Shown: piece by piece, positions 1-7,183 of the stretch
Position numbering within the stretch: position 1 is the stretch's first letter
How the letters are laid out: each line of letters begins with the position of its first letter
DNA from: Patescibacteria group bacterium UBA4664
GTDB taxonomy: Bacteria; Patescibacteriota; Saccharimonadia; CAILAD01; BJGX01
NCBI GenBank assembly: GCA_943353705.1
Contig: CALRAY010000022.1
Location: forward strand, 1 to 7,901
Reading direction: 5' to 3'
DNA length: 7,901 nt
Translations under genes and position numbers: made by a program
The notes under the pieces: model-generated
The model's database searches: none
The model's input: the letters and a program-made list of their open reading frames with translations, nothing else
What the model was told of the DNA's origin: nothing

Positions 1-94
1 ACAAAAGCAGAAGAAGGGTAAGGCCCGCATGAAGCAAATTGGCAAAGTTTCTGTACCCTCTAGTGTTTTTATGGACCTTATTAAGAAAGCCTAG
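1..94 (+). CDS. lepA: Elongation factor 4 (LepA), C-terminal end only
   Basis: Only the last 30 residues are visible, read in the frame starting at base 2 and ending at TAG 92-94; the rest lies left of the window. The peptide contains KQKKGKARMKQIGKV followed by VPSSVFMDLIKKA. This closely matches the LepA/EF4 C-terminus, whose typical form is EKQKEGKKRMKQIG-x-V-x-[LV]P-x-x-[AV]F-x-x-[IVL]L. LepA is a translational GTPase that acts on the ribosome. Its basic C-terminal domain, seen here, is specific to this family and contacts tRNA and the ribosomal decoding region. The next gene starts 68 bases later with what looks like its own promoter, so this is probably the end of a separate transcription unit. 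No convincing terminator hairpin follows. The identification rests on a short stretch, but a highly characteristic one. Confidence 0.88.
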   Translation, partial: QKQKKGKARMKQIGKVSVPSSVFMDLIKKA

Positions 95-98
95 ACTA

Positions 99-146
99 TT
101 GTAGTAATGTCTAATGATTAGCTGTATGATATTAGTTAAGCTTAAT
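99..146 (+). promoter_or_regulatory. Possible promoter for the two-gene membrane protein operon
   Basis: A TATGAT hexamer at 125-130 is a good -10 box and lies 32 bases before the start codon at 163. No good -35 lies at 17-18 bases; the nearest T-rich candidate, TTGTAG at 99-104, leaves a 20-base spacer, so the assignment is weak. Two short palindromes flank the -10: CTAATGATTAG at 111-121 and TTAAGCTTAA at 136-145, the latter near the expected transcription start. They could bind a regulator or be chance in A+T-rich DNA. Confidence 0.3.
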
Positions 147-162
147 ACAAGGAGAAAACTTA

Positions 163-891
163 ATGGAAGAATATCAAAAAGCAAAACACGAGATTAACCA
201 GAAAAATCCAAACAAAGGCTTGATAGCTGCAATTGTTATTGTAATTATATTATCAATCGCTGCAGTTGGAGGCACTTGGTATTACATGAATAATAAATGC
301 AAAAATGATAAAAAAGCCCAAGATGCTCAGATTCAACAACTCCAAAAGCAGATAGATGAATTGAAAAAAGATAAAGAAATTTCTGAATCTAAGACAAAAG
401 TATACAATACAAAATATGAATTACTGAAGTTCGCATATGATAATGGCTGGACCATTTCAGATACATCCACACCTAAGGCAGCTAATTCAACTACAGATTC
501 GGGCAGAGATACTGTTAAGTTGACCTCTCCAAATGGCTTTGTTGTTACTATTGATGCAGGCCTGTATGGTATTGGCGGGGCCTGTGATACATGTACCGTT
601 GTTTATTCTGAGCCGTTGAAGGTTCTTGGCGAGCAGTATTATATAAACTACATTCAAAATACCGAAAATGGCAAAGGAGTATCGACAATAATACTAGCCA
701 AAAAAGCCGATGATACATTCGGTGGTATCAATTCTAAAAACATAAAGGGTACCGATGGTAGCCCATCGATAATTATGATTAGCGCTAAATATGCCAATGG
801 CAGTACCGTAGTAGTTAAAGACATAAACACTATAAAAACTGATGCGAATGTAATTGCCTACAAGCAAATGCTTCAAAGCTTAAGTTATTAA
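163..891 (+). CDS. Membrane-anchored coiled-coil protein with extracytoplasmic beta-rich domain, unknown function
   Basis: I do not recognise a named family. The 242-residue protein has a short charged N-terminus (1-18), one strong transmembrane helix (about 19-41, rich in I, V and A), a charged heptad-like segment (about 45-75, IQQLQKQIDELKK) that should form a coiled coil, a linker, and a C-terminal domain (about 80-242) with alternating hydrophobic residues suggesting beta structure. There is no cleavage site or lipobox, so it is probably a signal anchor with the C-terminus outside the cell. Cysteines are C46 just outside the membrane and a CxxC pair (C141, C144) in the outer domain, which could form a disulfide or bind metal. 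The start is supported by AAGGAG at 149-154. The next gene follows 10 bases after the stop and shares the anchor and coiled-coil design, so the two likely form an operon of partly paralogous surface proteins. Confidence 0.85.
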   Translation: MEEYQKAKHEINQKNPNKGLIAAIVIVIILSIAAVGGTWYYMNNKCKNDKKAQDAQIQQLQKQIDELKKDKEISESKTKVYNTKYELLKFAYDNGWTISDTSTPKAANSTTDSGRDTVKLTSPNGFVVTIDAGLYGIGGACDTCTVVYSEPLKVLGEQYYINYIQNTENGKGVSTIILAKKADDTFGGINSKNIKGTDGSPSIIMISAKYANGSTVVVKDINTIKTDANVIAYKQMLQSLSY

Positions 892-901
892 GGAGAAAAA
901 A

Positions 902-1501
902 ATGGAAAACGATCAAAACAGTCAGATGCAAAGCAATGTTAATCAAGCTAATGTGCCCTCACAACCCATAAAGCAAGGTGGAAAAGGCCCAATTATAGCG
1001 ATTGTAATAATTATAATAATTGCAATAACAGGAATCGCCCTTACTTGGTATTTTGTAAATAATAATGCAAATAAAAAAGCTCAGGAAAAGGAAACTAAAA
1101 TTAATGAACTCAACGTTAAGGTACAGGAATTGAACGCGGAAATAACCAAGCTAAAAGAATCTCAATCTACACCTACGGCTGGTAATGACCAGGCAACAAT
1201 CCTTAGTAACGTAAAAGCTCTATATAAGGATAGGACGGGAGGTGGCGAGACAGAAGCTGAACAGAAATATTTCACAGAAGCCTTTTACAAAACCCTCAAG
1301 ACAGGTCAATTTTCTGCAGACCCAATACTATGCGCACAAAATGATGTCGAGTACGACAAATTGGTCTTCAATAATCCAACTATTACTGGTACGAACGCAA
1401 CAATTTCTGTAAAAACGCAGTATGGAGCTACAATAAATATTAAATTAGTAAAACAGAACAATGTTTGGCTGGTTTCTTCGGTGACCTGCCCAGTTCAATA
1501 A
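902..1501 (+). CDS. Membrane-anchored coiled-coil protein with possible NTF2-like (DUF3828-like) outer domain
   Basis: This 199-residue protein has the same plan as its upstream neighbour. A Q/N-rich cytoplasmic N-terminus (1-28) is followed by a transmembrane helix (about 29-52, almost all I, V and A), a heptad segment (about 60-87, INELNVKVQELNAEITKL), a Ser/Thr/Pro linker and a C-terminal domain (about 97-199). Both proteins share the membrane-exit motif T-W-Y-[YF]-x-N-N. The C-terminal domain has an alpha-helical start (VKALYKD, YFTEAFYKTL), then ADPILCAQND, then strands ending in VWLVSSVTC. This order and the D-P-x-L-C-A-Q motif recall DUF3828 proteins of the NTF2-like fold; that assignment is tentative. 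C144 and C196 could pair as a disulfide outside the cell. AAGGAG at 890-895 overlaps the previous stop codon and supports the ATG start. Function unknown. Confidence 0.85.
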   Translation: MENDQNSQMQSNVNQANVPSQPIKQGGKGPIIAIVIIIIIAITGIALTWYFVNNNANKKAQEKETKINELNVKVQELNAEITKLKESQSTPTAGNDQATILSNVKALYKDRTGGGETEAEQKYFTEAFYKTLKTGQFSADPILCAQNDVEYDKLVFNNPTITGTNATISVKTQYGATINIKLVKQNNVWLVSSVTCPVQ

Positions 1502-1515
1502 AAAAGACAAAAACT

Positions 1516-1550
1516 AATTAGCACTCTTGACAGTTGAGTGCTAATTTCTT
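1516..1550 (+). terminator. Possible terminator hairpin formed by the extended CIRCE palindrome
   Basis: The CIRCE palindrome is extended to 11-base arms (1516-1526 AATTAGCACTC and 1536-1546 GAGTGCTAATT) around a 9-base loop, followed by TTTCTT-like sequence. In RNA read through from the upstream gene, whose stop is only 14 bases before the stem, this would fold as a stem with a short U-rich tail. It could therefore end the upstream operon as well as serve as operator DNA. The stem is not very G+C rich and the U-tract is broken by a C, so efficiency is uncertain. Confidence 0.3.
1518..1544. promoter_or_regulatory. CIRCE operator 1 (perfect match), HrcA binding site
   Basis: The left arm TTAGCACTC (1518-1526) and right arm GAGTGCTAA (1536-1544) are separated by 9 bases, exactly the CIRCE consensus with no mismatch. 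CIRCE is the established binding site of the HrcA repressor, which controls dnaK and groE operons. hrcA itself begins 75 bases downstream, so autoregulation is expected. The -35 box TTGACA occupies the first six bases of the loop, so bound HrcA would block RNA polymerase directly. Confidence 0.97.
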
Positions 1551-1555
1551 AAAAT
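1527..1555 (+). promoter_or_regulatory. Heat-shock operon promoter P1, nested in CIRCE 1
   Basis: TTGACA at 1527-1532 is a perfect -35 box. With an ideal 17-base spacer it is followed by TAAAAT at 1550-1555, five of six matches to the -10 consensus. The -35 sits inside the loop of CIRCE 1. Transcription should start near 1562, giving a leader of about 57 bases that carries the second CIRCE-like repeat. This is a housekeeping-sigma type promoter, consistent with control by repression and not by a heat-shock sigma factor. Confidence 0.8.
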
Positions 1556-1564
1556 ATGTATTAG

Positions 1565-1591
1565 TTAGCACTCTTAAGTGTTGACTGCCAA
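1565..1591. promoter_or_regulatory. CIRCE operator 2 (degenerate right arm)
   Basis: The left arm TTAGCACTC (1565-1573) is perfect. After a 9-base spacer, the right arm GACTGCCAA (1583-1591) matches the consensus GAGTGCTAA at 7 of 9 positions. It lies 47 bases downstream of CIRCE 1 (start to start), in the predicted P1 leader and upstream of hrcA. It is probably a second, weaker HrcA site; paired CIRCE sites occur upstream of hrcA/dnaK operons in several bacteria. Confidence 0.8.
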
Positions 1592-1609
1592 TTGTAGTAG
1601 TATTACTAT
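1581..1609 (+). promoter_or_regulatory. Possible second promoter P2, overlapping CIRCE 2
   Basis: TTGACT at 1581-1586 (five of six matches to -35) is followed after 17 bases by TACTAT at 1604-1609 (four of six matches to -10). The predicted start near 1616 is only about 3 bases before the hrcA ATG at 1619, so this promoter would make a nearly leaderless mRNA. The -35 box overlaps the spacer and right arm of CIRCE 2, so it would also be under HrcA control. The weak -10 makes this tentative. Confidence 0.42.
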
Positions 1610-1618
1610 ATTAACAAC

Positions 1619-2317
1619 ATGACTGAAAGACAAAGCAACATTTTGGCTGAAATTGTAAGTCTCTATGCGGATAGTGCCGAGCCTGTTAGCTCGCGTGAGC
1701 TGGCTCACAGCTTTAGCTTGAGCTCTGCGACTATTCGTTCCGAGATGGCTAGCCTAGAGGATGCGGGCTTCATATACCAGCCTCATGTATCTTCCGGGCG
1801 TGTTCCTACTGATGCTGGCTACCGACACTTTGTTAATAGAATTGTAGATCGGCCAACAGTGCCTGGTAGGAGTATGCAGACCATATCTAAGCGTGTCGAT
1901 AGCCTAAAGGATAGGGCAGATGGAGCAATTAAAATTGCCGCCGAGACATTAAGTGATATGACTGGCAATATGACCTTTGCAACCCTCAGCGATTCGGTGT
2001 ATTTTCATGGAATGGGCCAACTATTTAGTCAGCCTGAGTTCATGGATATAGCGCAAGTCGGGCAAGCCGCTCGATTCCTAGACGCAATGCAGGTATGGCT
2101 TGCAACAGCTAATATTGATAAAATGCAGGTATATATCGGCCAAGAAAATCCTGTGGCACGGGCTAGCGGACTTACGATGATAGTCAATCGCTTTAGTAGT
2201 CCCTACTCAGACCGCAGCTATATTGGTATAGTAGGTCCGACCAGACAGAGCTATGAAAAGGTATTAAATCTTGTTGATGGCACAAGTAAAGCGTTACAGG
2301 AAGTATTTAGTGAATAA
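1619..2317 (+). CDS. hrcA: Heat-inducible transcription repressor HrcA, shortened form
   Basis: HrcA binds CIRCE DNA and represses the chaperone operon; in studied bacteria its activity depends on chaperonin. Residues 1-75 form the winged-helix domain: RQSNILAEIVSLY, then EPVSSRELA, SLSSATIRSEMASLE (recognition helix) and GFIYQPHVSSGRVPTDAGYRHFV, all typical of the family. The C-terminal part keeps LFSQPEFMD (135-143), the IGQENP motif (173-178) and GIVGPTRQSYEKVLNLVD (203-220). At 232 residues it is about 110 short of the usual 340. The loss lies between MTGNMTFATLS (114-124) and the QPEF motif, where the first GAF-like strands and the inserted dimerisation domain normally are. No frameshift is needed and both flanks read cleanly, so it is a compact form and not a pseudogene. 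There is no Shine-Dalgarno site before the ATG. grpE starts 3 bases after the stop. Confidence 0.95.
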   Translation: MTERQSNILAEIVSLYADSAEPVSSRELAHSFSLSSATIRSEMASLEDAGFIYQPHVSSGRVPTDAGYRHFVNRIVDRPTVPGRSMQTISKRVDSLKDRADGAIKIAAETLSDMTGNMTFATLSDSVYFHGMGQLFSQPEFMDIAQVGQAARFLDAMQVWLATANIDKMQVYIGQENPVARASGLTMIVNRFSSPYSDRSYIGIVGPTRQSYEKVLNLVDGTSKALQEVFSE

Positions 2318-2320
2318 TAT

Positions 2321-2842
2321 ATGAATAAGCAAAAACCCATTATAAAAAGTATCAAAAAAGATAAGGCTGCAGAGTCGGAACAAAGGATTGGTGAACTCAC
2401 CGAAGCTTTGCAGCGACTTCAGGCTGACTTTGAAAACTACAAAAAACGCCAAACTGAAGAGCAGGCTAATACTATGGTGCGTGCTAAAGAAATGATGCTG
2501 AGCGAGATTCTGCCAGCCTTAGACAACTTTGATTTGGCGAGCGCACATCTACCCAAAGAGCTTGAATCAAACTCATGGGCGCAGGGTATGATATTCGTAG
2601 GGCAACAACTTACCCAAAAGCTCGACGAGCTTGGGGTGATGAAGCTGGTGCCATTAGGTCAGCAATTTGACCATAATATTCACGAAGCAATTGAGCACGT
2701 CCAATCTGACAAACCGGAGGGAATTATAACCGACGTGATTACCCCGGGTTATCAGATTGGAGATAGAGTCGTCCGCCCGGCTCGTGTAAAGGTGAGTGGC
2801 GGAAGCAATAATTCATTAAACGATCAAGAAAAGGAGAAATAA
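2321..2842 (+). CDS. grpE: Nucleotide exchange factor GrpE
   Basis: GrpE releases ADP from DnaK and so resets the chaperone cycle in the cytoplasm. The protein is 173 residues, slightly short for the family. A charged N-terminus is followed by a long coiled-coil helix (about 15-60, with LQADFENYKKRQTEE), a helical bundle (ILPALDNFDLA, 63-73) and the C-terminal beta domain that contacts DnaK, with the family signature FDHNIHEAIEHV (116-127) and the end motif GYQIGDRVVRPARVKVS (143-159). The ATG at 2321 lies 3 bases after the hrcA stop and has no well-placed Shine-Dalgarno site, since AGGAAG at 2298-2303 is too far. Translation is probably coupled to hrcA. Its last codons encode the dnaK ribosome binding site, and its stop abuts the dnaK start. 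Confidence 0.96.
   Translation: MNKQKPIIKSIKKDKAAESEQRIGELTEALQRLQADFENYKKRQTEEQANTMVRAKEMMLSEILPALDNFDLASAHLPKELESNSWAQGMIFVGQQLTQKLDELGVMKLVPLGQQFDHNIHEAIEHVQSDKPEGIITDVITPGYQIGDRVVRPARVKVSGGSNNSLNDQEKEK
2831..2836 (+). promoter_or_regulatory. Strong ribosome binding site of dnaK
   Basis: AAGGAG at 2831-2836 lies 6 bases before the ATG at 2843, inside the last codons of grpE. It is the only good Shine-Dalgarno site inside the six-gene chaperone operon. It fixes the dnaK start and suggests that DnaK is made in excess over its co-chaperones from the same mRNA. Confidence 0.85.
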
Positions 2843-4780
<1,938 letters not shown>

Positions 4781-4781
4781 A

Positions 4782-5129
4782 GTGTCAAAAACCAGCCAAG
4801 GTCAAAACTTCATTGGCAAAACTATTGAGATAGAGTTTGACAGGCCACTTGGAACAAAGCACCCAAAGTTTGATTGGAACTACCCAGTAAACTATGGATT
4901 TGTTCCAGGTGTGCTGGCTGGCGACGGTGAAGAGCTGGACGTATATTATTTGTCTTCTGACAAGCCCCTCAGTAAAATTACTGGAGTATGTATAGGCTAT
5001 GTTTATCGGTTTGATGATAGTGAAGACAAATTAATTGCTACTGACGGAACAAAGCTATCTAAAGACGAAATTGAAAAACAACTAGAATTTCAAGAAAAGT
5101 GGTTTAAACATGAGATAATTCTAGCATAA
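4782..5129 (+). CDS. Short inorganic pyrophosphatase-family protein
   Basis: The 115-residue protein resembles the core of family I soluble pyrophosphatases, which hydrolyse PPi to phosphate, but it is much shorter than the usual 170-180 residues. Visible family features are IEIEFDRPLGTKHP (15-28), NYPVNYGFVPG (33-43, containing the conserved Y-P-x-N-Y-G) and GDGEELDVYYL (47-57), which corresponds to the metal-binding D-G-D-P-x-D. There the second aspartate is Glu50, while Asp48 and Asp53 remain. FDDSEDKLIA (77-86) corresponds to the second acidic cluster. The end, KLSKDEIEKQLEFQEKWFKHEI, resembles short pyrophosphatase-like proteins of Gram-positive bacteria as I recall them. The start is GTG, 1 base after the dnaK stop, without a clear Shine-Dalgarno site, so translation is probably coupled. 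It may be active with altered metal use or have another phosphate substrate. The family call is sound; the activity is not proven. Confidence 0.82.
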   Translation: MSKTSQGQNFIGKTIEIEFDRPLGTKHPKFDWNYPVNYGFVPGVLAGDGEELDVYYLSSDKPLSKITGVCIGYVYRFDDSEDKLIATDGTKLSKDEIEKQLEFQEKWFKHEIILA

Positions 5130-5731
5130 TGAAAACACCTGCAAACATTTATATAGATGGCGAGAATTTATTCTACCAATTGGTCGATATTTTGACCAAA
5201 GAAGGTCTTATAAAAGAGCGCACAGAACTTCTTAAGATTGATTTGATATCGCTCTTTATCGAAGCTGTAAAAGATAATGTAAAGCCAATTAATGTCCGCT
5301 ACTATGGAACAAAGCTACATATTATTTCGACCATGGGCGAAGAGGCTCACGAGCAGTCTAAGAAAATGGTAGAACAAAAAACTGCTTGGGGAGCATGGCT
5401 CAAAAAACAGAAAATAGAGTATGTAACAGCCGGCAATCTTAAGGCGCGTAGAAGAGGCGATAGTGTGGTTTTTCAGGAAAAAGGCGTTGATGTTACTCTG
5501 GCTGTTGATATGGTTCAGGCAGCATACGAACAAGATAATCTTCATTTTGTAATAGTCAGTTCTGATTCTGATGTAATACCGGCCCTAAGAATAGTCAAGC
5601 AGAGAGGCCATAAAATTACCTACGTAGCTCAAAAGAACCAGCTCAATAAAGCTATTGTAGCTCACGCAGACGATACCATTACTTATTCCAAGCAAGATAT
5701 TATAAAAAGCTTCAATGAGGCTAACAAATAA
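5129..5731 (+). CDS. NYN domain (PIN-like, DUF88/LabA-type) putative ribonuclease
   Basis: NYN domains share the PIN/FLAP nuclease fold and are generally metal-dependent RNases. In this 200-residue protein the conserved acidic residues are all present: D10 in ANIYIDGENLF (N-terminal strand), D121 and D127 in KGVDVTLAVDM (119-128), and D146 and D148 in VSSDSDVIPAL (143-153). The last is the typical S-x-D-S-D-[FV]-x-P-x-[LI] motif. The alternation of hydrophobic strands and helices, with GHKITYVA near 160-167, fits the Rossmann-like fold. It has basic stretches (KARRRGD, 105-111) that could bind RNA. The ATG overlaps the previous stop as TAATG, a classic sign of translational coupling to the pyrophosphatase-like gene. 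dnaJ starts 3 bases after its stop. Its RNA target is unknown; placement in the chaperone operon suggests a stress-related role, which is inference. Confidence 0.88.
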   Translation: MKTPANIYIDGENLFYQLVDILTKEGLIKERTELLKIDLISLFIEAVKDNVKPINVRYYGTKLHIISTMGEEAHEQSKKMVEQKTAWGAWLKKQKIEYVTAGNLKARRRGDSVVFQEKGVDVTLAVDMVQAAYEQDNLHFVIVSSDSDVIPALRIVKQRGHKITYVAQKNQLNKAIVAHADDTITYSKQDIIKSFNEANK

Positions 5732-5734
5732 GAT

Positions 5735-6649
5735 ATGGAAAAAAGAGATTATTATGAAGTCTTAGGGGTTAGTAAAGGGGCATCGCAAGACGAAATAAAA
5801 AAAGCATTCCGCAAAAAGGCAGTTGAGCTCCACCCTGACAGAGGTGGTGATGAGACTAAATTCAAAGAAGCCAATGAGGCATACGAAGTGCTTAAGGACG
5901 AACAAAAGCGTCAAGCCTATGATCAGTTTGGACATGCAGCCGGAGCTGAACAGGCCGGAGGAGGCTATGGTGGGGGAAATCCATTTGGTGCAGGCTTCAA
6001 CGGTCAAGGTTTTGACCCCAACGAAATTAGATTCGATTTCGGAGGCGGAGGCGGTGGCTTAAATGATATTTTTGATATGTTCTTTAGAGGCCAACAAACT
6101 CGTACTAGGGATGTTGAAATGAGCCTTACGATTGATTTTGAAGAAGCCATAAAGGGCACTACAAAAGAAGTTAGCCTTAGGGTGGCAGACCACAAGAATG
6201 GTGGCCGCAAGCAGGAAGATATTAAGATAAAAATACCCGCCGGAATAGATAATGGACAAGCTATCAAATTAGAATCAAAGGGAGAAATTAATCAAAAAGG
6301 CGATAGAGGGGATCTGTATGTTCGAATTCAGGTCCGTCCCGATCGAAGATTTGAGCGCGATGGCTCTAGTATTATTAGTAAGATCAAAATAGACATGATT
6401 GTGGCGGCTCTCGGCGGCGAACATTTAGTCGAAACTATTGATGGAGAAGTTAAGTTCAAAATTCCAGCAGGCACTCAGCCGAATAAAATATTCAAACTTA
6501 GTGGCAAAGGAATGCCGATATTAAATACTGACCGCAGAGGGGATCATATATTAATCTGCGAAATAGGAATTCCTACTAAACTCAACTCTAAGCAAAAAGA
6601 ATTGCTTGCCGAATTTCAGAAATCATCCAAGAAACATAAGTTCTGGTAA
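5735..6649 (+). CDS. dnaJ: DnaJ/Hsp40 co-chaperone without zinc finger (CbpA-like)
   Basis: DnaJ-type proteins stimulate DnaK ATPase and deliver substrates. The 304-residue protein has a complete J domain (1-66) with DYYEVLGV, helix II and the essential HPD at 33-35. A Gly/Phe-rich region follows (about 67-120, with DIFDMFF at 111-117), then the two C-terminal beta domains (about 122-275) with TIDFEEAIKGTTKEV, KIKIPAGIDNG, RGDLYVRIQVRPD and KFKIPAGTQPN, and a final helix. The cysteine-rich zinc-binding repeats (CxxCxGxG x4) that normally interrupt the first C-terminal domain are absent; the only cysteine is C275. This is the type II/CbpA architecture, although it occupies the usual dnaJ position. 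The symbol dnaJ is given for position and J domain; cbpA is the alternative. The ATG lies 3 bases after the preceding stop without a good Shine-Dalgarno site. Confidence 0.93.
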   Translation: MEKRDYYEVLGVSKGASQDEIKKAFRKKAVELHPDRGGDETKFKEANEAYEVLKDEQKRQAYDQFGHAAGAEQAGGGYGGGNPFGAGFNGQGFDPNEIRFDFGGGGGGLNDIFDMFFRGQQTRTRDVEMSLTIDFEEAIKGTTKEVSLRVADHKNGGRKQEDIKIKIPAGIDNGQAIKLESKGEINQKGDRGDLYVRIQVRPDRRFERDGSSIISKIKIDMIVAALGGEHLVETIDGEVKFKIPAGTQPNKIFKLSGKGMPILNTDRRGDHILICEIGIPTKLNSKQKELLAEFQKSSKKHKFW

Positions 6650-6679
6650 TTTACAGCTAGCACTTATTGGGTCTATAAT
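6650..6679 (+). promoter_or_regulatory. Promoter for the small membrane protein gene
   Basis: TATAAT at 6674-6679 is a perfect -10 box. TTTACA at 6650-6655 (five of six matches to -35) lies 18 bases upstream, immediately after the dnaJ stop codon. The expected start near 6686 leaves a leader of only about 9 bases before the ATG at 6695, and no Shine-Dalgarno site is present, so the transcript would be nearly leaderless. No terminator hairpin separates it from dnaJ, so read-through from the chaperone operon is also possible. Confidence 0.65.
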
Positions 6680-6694
6680 TAAAACATAAGTTTT

Positions 6695-7183
6695 ATGATG
6701 AATTTTAAATTAGGCTTCGATTTGCTATTTTTTGCTATTATTGGTGCGGCCACCGCTAGCGGAGTATTTTTAGGTGATGAAAAATCTCAAAGGCTTGCAA
6801 TCGGAGTATTGGTTGGAAGCTTTGCAGTAACTCAGTTTAGTGAGCCAATCGAAAAGGCATTGGGCGGTAGGGTAGCTGCAATAACTCCTGTACTCGTATC
6901 GGTTATTATAATGGCACTCTGTGTCTTGGCGTGCCTAATTGGTAAGAATGTAAGGGATAAAAAGTGGCCTAAGAGTATTATAAAATCAATAATTTTGGGA
7001 GTACTTTCGGGCCTAGTTGCGATTGCCTATGTTATTGCATCAATTCCAGCTCAATTAAGATATAATTTAGTTACCGACCATAACTTAGCTGCAATGGTTT
7101 ATGACCTGCGAATTTATCTTGCAGCCGCATTGATAATAGCCCTACTAATAACATTTATGACAGTAGGCAAAGCAAAGAAATAG
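6695..7183 (+). CDS. Small multi-pass membrane protein of unknown function
   Basis: I do not recognise the family with confidence. The 162-residue protein has three clear hydrophobic segments (about 61-83, 96-118 and 137-157) and a weaker N-terminal one (about 7-27), possibly with a further one at 33-48, giving four or five membrane passes. Loops contain GDEKSQRLA (27-35), FSEPIEKALGGR (48-59), a basic loop GKNVRDKKWPKS (83-94) that should be cytoplasmic, and PAQLRYNLVTDHNLA (118-132), probably on the opposite side. Size and layout loosely recall CvpA-like proteins, but no diagnostic motif is visible. Two ATG codons in a row (6695 and 6698) are possible starts; the first is used here. There is no Shine-Dalgarno site. 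It follows dnaJ by 45 bases, with its own good promoter. Confidence 0.8.
   Translation: MMNFKLGFDLLFFAIIGAATASGVFLGDEKSQRLAIGVLVGSFAVTQFSEPIEKALGGRVAAITPVLVSVIIMALCVLACLIGKNVRDKKWPKSIIKSIILGVLSGLVAIAYVIASIPAQLRYNLVTDHNLAAMVYDLRIYLAAALIIALLITFMTVGKAKK

Noticed and set aside
1619..2317. hrcA as a broken pseudogene because it is short
   Set aside because: Both conserved halves are in one uninterrupted frame, the normal C-terminal motifs are present, and the gene sits in the expected place with perfect operators. A compact functional form is more likely.
5129..5731. NYN gene as the toxin of a toxin-antitoxin or defence pair with the pyrophosphatase-like gene
   Set aside because: The partner resembles an enzyme and not an antitoxin, the genes are embedded in a housekeeping chaperone operon, and there is no sign of mobility or composition change.
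5823..6062. 79-codon + strand frame inside dnaJ
   Set aside because: It is fully contained in the well-supported dnaJ frame, has no ribosome binding site and shows no recognisable protein pattern.
6004..6267. Minus-strand open frames opposite the Gly-rich part of dnaJ
   Set aside because: Their poly-Pro runs are simply the complement of the dnaJ glycine codons; there is no independent support.
6657..6683. Possible third CIRCE upstream of the small membrane protein gene (CTAGCACTT resembles the left arm)
   Set aside because: The left arm has two mismatches, and nine bases later there is no GAGTGCTAA-like right arm, only ATAATTAAA. A half-site alone is not evidence for HrcA control.
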